From Halichondria panicea (taxonomy: Eukaryota; Porifera; Demospongiae; Suberitida; Halichondriidae): DNA of 64,000 nt. This document shows, in pieces, positions 39,443-50,700 of this stretch (its first letter is position 1; every line of letters begins with the position of its first letter). Location of the stretch: positions 5,523,047-5,587,046 of the forward strand of contig NC_087388.1 of NCBI RefSeq assembly GCF_963675165.1, given 5' to 3'. Under the pieces are notes generated by a model, which was not told the origin of the DNA, made no database searches, and was given only the letters and a program-made list of their open reading frames with translations. The position numbers and the translations under genes were made by a program.

Positions 39443-42400
39443 ATATTTTCAATCATCATTCCAGTTGTTGTCGTCATATTCGTATTGATTGTGTGTATTC
39501 TGGTGTTGTTATTGTCTGCTTGTATCTGAACTCTCGAAAGAAATCAGCGTCAATTGCCATGCACCAACAAATGGTGGAGCTTGTGGCTACTGGGTGAGTG
39601 ATACTATAGCTGTTCATTTTAACGAGTTTTTTTATTTGCAGGAAAACTCAGGAGGTGAAAACTCAGGATGTAGTGGATGAAAATACTGCACTCGTTAGTA
39701 CGTTTCACTTTTCTTTATCGTTTAGTTTCTGTTATACATGCAATTTTTACTGACCTACAGAATCAGAGCTCAGTGAGATTGCTGAGTCCATCCCAGACTC
39801 AATCAAAATACCAGCCTCCATATTGAAGCTCTCCAGTACTGCAATAGGACAAGGTAAATAAAGATGTGCATTTCACTTAATTTATGGGATGTCACTCACT
39901 ATACAGGTGAATTTGGCATTGTGTACAAGGGCATCCTGACAGACTGGAACAAAGTACCTATACAAGGGGTGGCCGTGAAGACATTAAAAGGTGACATCAT
40001 TTAACACTTTTTCGTAATTACTTTACATCAGGGTACTATTATTAGCTTTTGCTAGTCTTGTATTTTGGCAATTGCCGAATTGTACTTGTCTGTGTATAAG
40101 TGCATGGTTGTCATTGAATTTGATTACCGTACACGTAATTACGTTATCTAGAAATTGCTATAGTTCTGGCTAACTGCTATATATACAACTCCCAACACCT
40201 GATGATCATAATTTTATTGTCTACCCTACAGGTCTGTTCTCATTGTCGGATGTTCAGAGCATGGTGTGTGAGGTGAAGAAGATGCAGGACTTTGACTATC
40301 CTCACGTCATGTCCCTGATAGGGGTGTGTCTTGATGCTAGCCCCGGTATTGCCATAGTGATGCCATATATGACCAACGGGAGTCTCCTCGATTACCTCAA
40401 GAGAGAGAGGAGCAGCCTTGAGCTGGATGATGACTGTGACATTGATCAGGTGTGTAGTATGCTACATGCATGTGGTATTGTTATACAGATCGAAACATAT
40501 AATCATATACCTCTGCGGCTACGTATACTAAGGCATATACACTTTAGTGGAAATTTCTTTGGATAATATAGTTATGTGTATGCAAGGATTATATATAGAC
40601 AGTACTGAGTGATTTCAATGGAGGTGATGAACATCAGATATGGAGCACTATAGTTGTCATGCCATTCTCAACAGATTCTGGCAGTGAAGAAACTGCTACT
40701 AAAGATGTGCCATCAGATAGCACTGGGAATGGCCTACTTAGCAGAGCAGAAGTTTGTCCATCGAGATCTTGCAGCCAGAACTGCATGTGAGTGTTAACCA
40801 TTGACAGGAGATAATTATGTGAGTGAACTATTGATCTGACTGCATGTAATTTTTAGTGAGAGATGTTAATAAAATTATTAACAGTTTATGAATTGTTATA
40901 CTTACTGCCATAATTGAGAGAACATTAATTGCATGCAACAATCCAATGGTAATACACTCAAGTATAACAATATCTTAATTGTACATTCCATGCAATATAG
41001 GTTGGACTCAGGAGGGGGTATCAGGGTGGGGGACTTTGGTCTGGCTGAGGACGTCTATGCTAGTGGCTGCTTCAGACAGAATGACCGAGCCAATGTGAAG
41101 CTGCCCTACAAATGGATGGCCTTGGAGAGTCTCAATGACGCCATCTTCACAGAGAAAACTGATGTGGTGAGTCAGTGCACGGATGGTAGACCAATTTACT
41201 GCCTATAAGACCACATGCATGCTTCACTTACTCAATAGAAAATTGCGAGGAAGAATGTGTCCATGTCATACACCTCCCTGTGAGGCAATTTTTGTTTGCT
41301 ATGACAGTACTCTGTAACAAAACACTAGTGGTTACAAGTCTTGTTATCCATGTGCCCAGTGGTCTTACGGTATGACTGTGTGGGAGATCTTCAATGCAGG
41401 ACGGACCCCCTACCCTGCGGTGGACCCACACTCCCTCATCCAGCTGCTGGGAGAGGGGCGGAGATTAGAGAGACCTCTCAACGCAGCCTGTGCCATTGAG
41501 ATGTGAATGTATGTATATACCCACTGAGCTATTATAGCAGTTGCAGTGAGCACTGATTGTAATAAAGTTTGTGCTCTGTCGTTGGTTGGGAGGCATGTGT
41601 ACATGATTGGGGTTGGCTACAATCCTCTGAGGGAGTGGCTTGGGAGGAGGGCTGTCATGTGATTGAGTACTGTTGTAGTCTCCTTCAGACCAGTTGAGAC
41701 AAGGATTCTAGTATTTAATACTAGTGACTTTTTACTCGTGTTGTATACTTATCATAATGATATTATAGTGTGTGTACAACTGCAAGAGGGGGAGGAGTGG
41801 AAAAATGATGCAGTATTCAAATGGGGTTTATGTGGAGGCATATATAATTAGCGCTACGTGAAGACACATATATAGTTCTAGTTGTATAGTAGCAGCAGCA
41901 GTTGTGATACTTATTATAGAGTCTCATGAGCAATATATTGCTCCATGGTCTTTACAAGAGCCTTGATTATAAGTATTTTCAGACACAATCATGCGTATAC
42001 ATTATGAGTTAATTGGCCATGCATGGCCTATATCAACAATAATCATTACGATTTCAGAGTATGACAATGTACCCACACCCATACACTGAAGACGCTCATC
42101 GCCTTACTATCCTCCGTCGTGTAAACAATGGGTACAATGTAGTACGTTCACATTTTACTTGCACACAGCTCTGAAGTGATGCGTCAGTGTTGGAGGGAGG
42201 ATTCAGAGGAGAGGCCAACTTTCTCACAATTGTCCTCCATTGTGGAGAGGCTACTGACATCCATTGCTGGCTACACTGAGCTCAAAATGATGCTACAGGA
42301 CACCATTCAAGAGAAGCAGCAGCTCAGTAAGTATATATAGACTACCACATTTTGACGTAGGTTTACCTATGGTAAAAATTAACTGCTGTATACTTATAGG

Positions 42401-42740
42401 ATCCATATAAATTGTGATAAGTATACAGTGTATGGACTGTACACATGCTGTGTAACACTATTTAGTTTGAGTCCATAATCTTATTTGCTTACAACAATAT
42501 AATGTTTCATGACCTCTAATGTAATAACCCAAATTAATTTATGAACATCATTAATTCTCTATATATAATGTTTGGGTTGGCCATGCATGGCCTTATGTTA
42601 ATAGTAATAATTCTTGAATGTGACAATATACACACACCCACTGAAGATGCTCATCGCTATATGTCGACCCTCCACCAGGTTCCCCTCTAGCATTTAAGAA
42701 CAGAATGTATGAAGAATTTACTGAAAAGACAGTTAGTTAA
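39443..42740 (+). pseudogene. RTK pseudogene H (transmembrane to tail, ectodomain missing)
   Basis: Only the 3' half of a receptor is present. Recognisable exons: transmembrane about 39443-39594 (one-base frameshift inside the helix), 39642-39697 (15-bp internal duplication), 39761-39853, 39907-39990, 40232-40449, 40675-40786, 41001-41166, 41360-41502, 42169-42326, tail 42615-42740. A base is missing in the HRDLAAR(N) exon, shifting the frame inside the catalytic loop. The tail exon has lost its AG acceptor and carries a TA duplication that shifts the frame. A second tail-exon fragment (KYDNVPTP, 42058-42109) lies before exon 23. The 5' break falls next to the nested mobile elements at 39157-39423. 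It is a dead copy. Confidence 0.9.
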
Positions 42741-43490
42741 TGCTATAACTATAACTTTGAAGGCCAAATAGCTGTCCTCTAGCCTGTATAGTGTAGTATG
42801 GAGTATAACTGCATAATTATATACTTATACATGTTTTTACAATGCATGGTTAAGATTTTGTTTACCATTAATTTTTAGCAATTTTATGTCTGTCATACTT
42901 TAGGCTGTATATATGCAAATGAAATTCAGTAAGTGATCATAAACGTCATGCACAAAATGCAAGTGCTCAAAACACGCATGTAATACGAATTACGAATCCA
43001 TGCATAATTATCTTAAAAGAGACTGTTGTCAGCAGAACAGAAACTCAACAACTAATGCTCGTTAAACTAGATAAAGATGAATACACTAATTGCTGACAGC
43101 TGCATGTCACAGTTCCCTAACCTCTGCAAACAGTTATTTAACAGTGTCTCCAATCTTGGACAACTTTGTCTCCAGTTCACTGATTTGTTGCAATGATGTG
43201 GCAATATCCCCCATTTCCTCGAGGAAAAAAAGAGGGGGGTTTGGTAAACTGTGGGGCCACTCTCTCACTGTGCCAACATTCATATACCACTGTATGCTTG
43301 AACAGCAGCTTTTTAAAGCCTTATGCTGATGACTGCTTTGGCCGCTTGGCCACGTCATCTGCTAGGCCGCTTGGCCATACCACATTCATATATGCTTAAT
43401 ATTACCATACTCTAATCTGGGGGAGTGAATGTTTAAGCTCCCATAAGTGTGAGACACACCGAGACAATAATTATGAAGGATAATAGAATT

Positions 43491-43676
43491 AGCAATGAGT
43501 GTTGAATGCTATGTTATTGATTCCCTTATATCACCACAACAAAACAAATCTAAGTATATACTTAGATTTTATTGAAAACTTGATATCAAGTTTTCAGTTT
43601 TGATATGGTATATAGAGCTTAGGTGTCAATAGAATTAAAAGAAATGAGTGTTGAAACACTATTTTAACGTAACAAT
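43491..43676. repeat. Direct repeat, copy 1
   Basis: AGCAATGAGTGTTGAATGCT through ATTTTAACGTAACAAT, repeated at 43972-44140. This copy has about 17 extra bases forming AAGTATATACTT and ACTTGATATCAAGT palindromes. A weaker third copy of the middle part lies at about 43690-43760. Confidence 0.85.
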
Positions 43677-43971
43677 TCATAGTATTATTATATCAACACA
43701 ACAAAAATATACATGCAAACAAATCTAAGTATAGTCAATTTTTCAGTTTTGACATGGTAGAGCTTCGGTACATGTCTTGCAGCTAACGCTGTAGATGCAG
43801 ATGTTCTATTGAAGACCAAGAATAGCCATCAAGAATCCAGGTATACACTAGCTTTAGGAGCTAGCTTTACACGCATTGCAATTATCGGACAGTTACAGCT
43901 GGAATACACACATACAGATTACTATATGCAACCGTGCGCATGTGTACACTGAGGCACCCTTAATAATACAT

Positions 43972-44140
43972 AGCAATGAGTGTTGAATGCTATGTTATTG
44001 ATTCCCTTATATCACCACAACAAAACAAATCTAAGTATAGTAAACAATATCAAGTTTTCAGTTTTGATATGGTATATAGAGCTTAGGTGTCAATAGAATT
44101 AAAAGAAATGAGTGTTGAAACACTATTTTAACGTAACAAT
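43972..44140. repeat. Direct repeat, copy 2
   Basis: Second copy of the 43491-43676 unit, about 480 bp downstream, nearly identical apart from the missing palindromic segment. Confidence 0.85.
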
Positions 44141-44713
44141 ACATGGATTAATACAATAATAACAACCCGGTAAAATGTATTTTACACACAATAATTAAGG
44201 ATGTACATTTGCATGGTTAGAAAACACAGAACTAACTTGTTTCCCATGTAAAGGCTCATTGTGCTCTTGTTCGGTGCCAGAGGAATGCACACTTATTAGT
44301 TAGTCTATGACTACAATTACTTAGTGACATCATGCCTACCACAAAAAGTTGTTTCATATACTGTAGGGTTCCTATATAAAAGGGACCTTTTCGTACATAG
44401 CACTGATTTGCCCTGGGTCACAACTTTAACCATGCCAAAATTACCCTCTATATATACGGACTTGTATACATGCAGTTAGTGAGTATAGAGTCTACACGTT
44501 TCAGAAGCTTTTCTATACATGTAGATACACATATTCCACTTCTTCTGTCTGCATGTATTTTTCTGTTTGTATGCATGGTGCACAGAATGGCAGTGGTAAG
44601 CAACCAGGTCATGATCCCTCAGGAATGTTATGTCCCAATAAAATAACAGGATGCTTTAGCTAGATCTATATTTAGATGTAGATCTATTTAGATTTACATT
44701 CAATAGAATAGGA

Positions 44714-47700
44714 ATGACTATGTTGGTTGCTCTCTTTGCTCTGTTTCTGTTACAAGGAGCAGCTTATTCTCAATCATTCTCCTTTAATTATAATGCCTCC
44801 ACTAATTCCTCTGGACTTCAAGTGGACTCCACTGGAAGAGCATTCCTTGCTGCAGACAACTACCTGTATAGACTGAATGCTCAGCTAATACAAGAAGATA
44901 AAGTTGATGTAGGAGCTACTGTCATCACTAGAGGACTAGCCCTGAGCTCTACTGGGATGTTGGTGGTATGTTTAGAGGATCTCTCTTGTAATTGCTCTGT
45001 GTACAATGCAAGCAACTTTCAGTCTGGTCCTATCAGGAGTGTCAGTAATGCTATAGCCTCCGCAGATCCGAACTTTGGAGCAGCTATCTTTACATCAGGA
45101 GACACTTTCTACACTGGAGCATCGACTGGTGCAGGAGAAAGGATGGTACTTCAACAATTCGGAGAGGAGTTCCATAGATCGTCTGATAACAATTCATCAG
45201 GCACACGCAATGAACTGGTTTTTGAGGTTAGTGACTTTGCACGACAATTCTATGGTGGATTTGTGAGTGGTGAATTTGCCTACTATGTTGTCGCTGACTA
45301 CCAACCTAATACTGTTGGTCGATCTATAAAACTTCTACGTGTTTGCAACATGCCTGATTGTGGAGGTTCAAGTACCTGTGGAGTGACTGCTTTGTATGAA
45401 CTGGGAATCAATTGCGCCTCTCAAGCAATCAGTGGAGCTACTCGTGTGTGTGGAGTGTCATTAGTGGAGGACTTCAGTGGGATATCTGGATCCACTGCTG
45501 TGGTAACTATTTGTACACCTGGCTTCGCTACTAGAAACTCTATTTGTGTGGTCAATATCACTGCTGTCAATGAAGCTATGGACACTAAATATGACTCTTG
45601 TATTGTGTCACGAACTGTTCGAGAAGAAATTGGTTTAGCATGGAGAACAGGCTCTTCAGAAAGCTGCGATGCCCTACCTCAGGTTGGTTAGCATAATTAT
45701 TGGTATAATTATTAATAATTATATTTTCCAGGAAACAGGTAACAGATGTGACCTAACCAGTCCAGTCGGCCTTCTCATTCCAAATGGTGGTATTGCACCT
45801 GTTCGTATCAACTTTGGAGACAGCCTTATCCCTGTTTCTTCAGTAGCTGTGAAGGTGGAGCAGTTTTCATTTGTGTTTGTTGCAACTCGTGATTATAGGA
45901 TACTAGGAGTAAGGGCTGCATGGTTGAGTCAGTTAGTGTGTAAGTAATGATATGTTTTTTCACAGTACTATGTCAGTGGTACATTGACCCTGGACACTGA
46001 TAGCTCATTCTACAATCAGCCAGTGATCTCTGTTGTATATCTTTTGTCATGGCATGAGGGACTGAACTACATCACAGCAGCCACTAGAAACTCGGTGAGT
46101 TAATTCTGGCATGTACGCATGTGTGTCCTATACCCTATCCATGCATTATACCCCTCTGTAGGTGTTCCAGGTACCCATTGAGGAGTGTTCCCAGCATACA
46201 AACTGTACCAGTTGTACCAATGACCTCAACCCGCTGTGTGGGTGGTGTGTGGTTGAGAACAAGTGCTCTCGTCAGACGCAGTGTCAGAACTCCAGTCTCT
46301 CCAGTAGATGGACACGCAATAATACTGACTGTGTTACTGCCACTGTGGACACTATGCAACTTGTGCTTGACCAATCAATTCCTGCTAGAGTGGTGAGGAT
46401 TGTGCATGTGTGTGATATAGAGTGACCCCCCATCCCTACCCCTACTCCCCCACGTACAGCTCACAGTGACCCTGACCCCTCCCGGCCTGCCTGACCTCCT
46501 ACCTGGAGAGAACATCTCCTGTCATCTGGCAGACAGTGAAGGACGTTTCCCACCCATTATAGTACCAGCTGTTGAGGTCAACCCGGGAACAGTATTCAGT
46601 TGTGATATTCAAGGACTAGTACCTGACTATCCTGGAGTGACTGCAACCATCAACCTGGGCTTTCAGAGCTCTCTGTTCAATGCGCCATTTGATATCACCA
46701 ACCAAGCGCTCACCATCTTCAATTGCTCAGCAGGAGAAAGGTATAATAAATGCACCCATTTTCAATATTCTTGTTACGTTTAGCTTCCCAGTAAGCTCAT
46801 AATTATCAACTCCCACAAATCACCAAATCCTATTCAGAATTAATGTATGTTTTAAGGCACCACTAAACATTTGCGAAACTCTACTAATAATTGCGTAATG
46901 TCCTATTAGATAAAGGTAAAAGCGATGATTATATATCCTCGTTCTACAGCTGTAAGGATTGCCTGGAGCCCAACAGTCTGTGTGGATGGTGTAACCTCAA
47001 CAAAAAATGCAGTGGAACATCAGCTCCTTGCAGGAATGCATCTCACTTCCTACAGGTGATAGCCCAGTGACCATGGTTACCTGTGACTCCATACATTGAT
47101 TCTCTCAGTTAATGGGAGGCAATGACTTCACTGCTGTGTGCTCCCTATTGGACAAGCCCCCCTCTGGTGTGTACACTCAACCAGTAAGGGTGGCCCAGGA
47201 CCTTCGACTGACCACTAGGAACCTCATTGCCCCGGTAAGTGTCATAGCCTCTGTACATTTTCCTGATTGTTCCATGGCTTCTCTCTCCATTAGACAGATG
47301 GCTTTAAGTACGCTTGTGTTGTGAATGGAGTTAGTCTGACAGCTCAGTATGAGAACGAGAGCTCCATCCTGTGTACAGTGGGCAGTGGACAAGTGAGTGT
47401 TGCTTACATTGATATCTTGAGCGATTGAATTAGCCACTGTAATGTCACAATATATTGCTTTGCCCAATTATGCTCAAAATGTTGCTTATTAGCTATAGTA
47501 GTATTCATATAGTCTCCAAGGCTCATGTTGTGTACAATTAGTTCCTCGAGTTATTTTTGATTAACAAATTGTACTTAAAAACTTCGCCGTGTATTCTAAA
47601 TCACTGTGTGCTTCTTTTAAACAAGTGCATGGGGACAATAATGTTTGCCTTATTATTATAGTGTGTTGTTGTCCTTAAGTGGATTGAATTAGCAATTAGA

Positions 47701-50700
47701 ATATCACAAACAAATAATTGTCGCATTACAATTACAATAATTATTATTATATAATTGCCTTGCCTGCATACATAAATCATGGATTCTAATATAGATAATT
47801 ATGATGATTTTGTGTACAGCTCACACTTTCTGCTGGTATTGGCAGTTCCACTGTAGTTTTCAGGGTTATCTGGTCTGGGAATGACATCAACCACCCACTG
47901 AGCAGCGTCATACAACAGACCAATGGTATGTACACAACCAGTACACATGCATCGTTGATCTATGACACAGTCTCTGTGAACCTTAACCCCCCCCCACAAC
48001 ACACATGCAGTGATCTTGTACTATTGTCGTGATTTGGGAAGTGGATGTTCAGAGTGCCTTGCGTCCAGACGAGGGTCAGAGTTCATGTGTGGATGGTGTG
48101 AGGATAGCTGTAACGTTCTGCAAGAGTGCAATGGTTTTACTTTTATTACTGAGGGGCGAAATTGTCCGGCCCCTTTCATTAACTCAATATCTCCAGATTC
48201 TGGTAATCACTGTAGCTACCGGCATACTAATACTACTTCCGCCCGTAGGACCAGTTGAGGGTGGTACAACAATCACAGTGAGGGGAACTGACCTCGGAGT
48301 GACCTTTGCCGATATTATGACCTCCACCCTTACATTAGGAGGTGTGGCCTGCACTCCCATCAACACAGACTATATTCCAGGGCGTCAGTTTGTCTGTGTC
48401 ACCAAAAGATTTGGAACTACAGGCCCCAATAACTTCTCTATGATCATATATGGCTCTCAAAATGTCAATGTAAACGCTGGCTCTTTCTCTGTGCTGAATC
48501 CTGCTGTCAGCAGTATGACACCAACCTTTGGACCTGTGGCCGGGGGAACAAAAGTGACTGTAGGGGGGACTGGACTAAAAGTGGGTAACTATGAGAACAC
48601 TAGAATCTCTTTAGAGGTCAGCAGAGGGTCAAGCTATATCTGCAACATAATGTAAGTGGCTATATTGAGTAACTAGACAATGTTCAAACCTTTCCCTGCA
48701 GAATTGTCCTGCCTCAGGAAATTAAATGCACCACTACAGCAGCAAACCTCACCTCAGCTGCAAAGGTGGTGGTGACTATTGATGCTGCTAGGTTTGATTT
48801 TGGAGTGCTCTTCAGTTATCGTAACAACCCCAATGTTACTGCCGTGTTTCCTTGCAACACCATTCCCAGCGGAGGCATCCCACTGAACTTTACTGGAGTG
48901 TACTTGGACGTGGTACAACAGCCTGTGTTGGAGGTGTATAGAGGAGCGGGGTCTCCTCTGGTAAGCCAGCAACCTTGTCTCTATACATGATGTACTTACT
49001 CTCTCCCCCTCTTACAGAGAAGCTACTGCATTGTTGTGGACAATACCACCATCACATGCTCTACTCCTAGTCTAGGGACGACCTCACTGACCCCATTGGA
49101 CTATGCCCTACTGGTTGACGATGCCCCACCCAACACACAAGCATACCTCCCCATCAGCGTTCAATCAGATCCTTCCAACTTTAGGTTAGAAGGCTCTCAA
49201 GAGATCACCAGTGGCACTGCGACCCTCATACACATTGTGGTACATCATATAGCATATAATTATATACAATGACCCTATTAGTATTGTGTGTGTATCCAGG
49301 GTGATAATCTCAACTCAGTGGAGACCAGTGAGATACGAGTGACAGTAGGAGGAGAGGATTGCACCAAGATACCTTCCAGTAACAGAGTTAGTAACATCAT
49401 CTGCACTGTCCCTTTGGAGCTGCCAGGAGGGCATAACCCAGCCATCATAAATGTGAGTAACTATATTATATTATTATAGGGGAATGCTAAAGGCATAAAA
49501 AAAATGTGTGTCACTGTCCTGTCAGGTGAACATTGGGAGCAACATCGCTCAAGTATTGGACCAGCAACTCACTTACACAGTTCCAGCTCAACTGGAGAAC
49601 ATTATTCCAGTTATTGTCATCATCTTTATACTGGTCCTCTGTTTACTGATGCTTGCTATTGTCTGCTTGTATCTGAAGTCGAGGAGAAAGTCCATGTCGA
49701 TTGCCATGCACCAACAAATGGAGCTTGTGGCTACTACTGGGTAAGTAATGCTATAATTTATATATCGCTTTTACGGTTGTATTGCAGGAAAACTCTGGAA
49801 GTAGTGGATGGAAATACTGCACTTGTTAGTAAGTGTTATTTAGTTAGTACATTTCTGTTACATGCAATCTTCACTGACCCACAGAATCAGCTTTCGATGA
49901 GATTGCTGAGTCCATCCCAGACTCAATCAAAATACCTGCCTCCATATTGAAGCTCTCCAGCACAGCGATTGGACAAGGTAAACAAAGATTTGCATTTCAC
50001 TTTATTTATGGGATGTCACTATACAGGTGAATTTGGCGCTGTGTACAAGGGTGTCCTGAGAGACTGGAACAAAGTTTCTATGCAAGGGGTGGCCGTGAAG
50101 ACATTAAAAGGTACACCAATTGAAAATACATTTTAGTTTACATGAAACTTGATCCTTTTATTATTTTCAGCCAAACTTTCTCTATCATTCTTTAGAAAAT
50201 GCTTGTCACAAATGGTGCAATCTGATTGGTTACTGAGAGGTCCTTTATTTCACTTAGAGACCTCAGCAGAGGTCTTCTACAGAGGTCCATTATATGTACA
50301 CTGTACTTGCCTATGGAAATTTATGTTGAAGTCATATAACGATGATACAGTGCATTATTAAAAAAATAAAATTTTGTTTTGTTTTACAGTGCAGCTTTGC
50401 AGCTTTTATCTCACTCCTTGCAGCTACCAATAGCTATAGTGCTCGAGTGTAGAGCTAACTACTAAGTAGCTATATATAGAAAAGCAACTTTCTATTAGCA
50501 GTTTTTGCTATGCATGATTCTCAAGAGACGGAAATGGCCTTCAATGTGAGTTTTTTAACAATTTTTTATGTAGACTTAGCCAGAGCGAAGCTTTAATGTT
50601 GCTTGAGACTTGTAGAAACTATTGGTTGCAAAGTCTTCTTTGTGTTAATATAGCTTAGCTTGCTTAGCACTATTCTAAATCAGTTATAGGCCTCATCCAA

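Larger units (their letters stand above)
42741..44713. other. Spacer between pseudogene H and gene G
   Basis: No gene identified with confidence. Contains the direct repeats listed separately and, on the minus strand at about 43134-43230, a short frame (LEEMGDIATSLQQISELETKL, then stop) that looks like a coiled-coil exon of unknown origin. The 45 bases before gene G (ACATTCAATAGAATAGGAATG) resemble the region before gene F. Confidence 0.45.

Noticed and set aside
43491-44140. Direct repeats as a CRISPR array or as retroelement LTRs
   Set aside because: Only two full copies with unequal spacing, no regular spacers, eukaryotic context; no TG...CA ends, primer site or coding region between them.
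49504-49950. 148-codon frame overlapping the transmembrane exons of gene G
   Set aside because: Out of frame with exons 15-17, which match genes C, D and F; it crosses their introns and has no domain.
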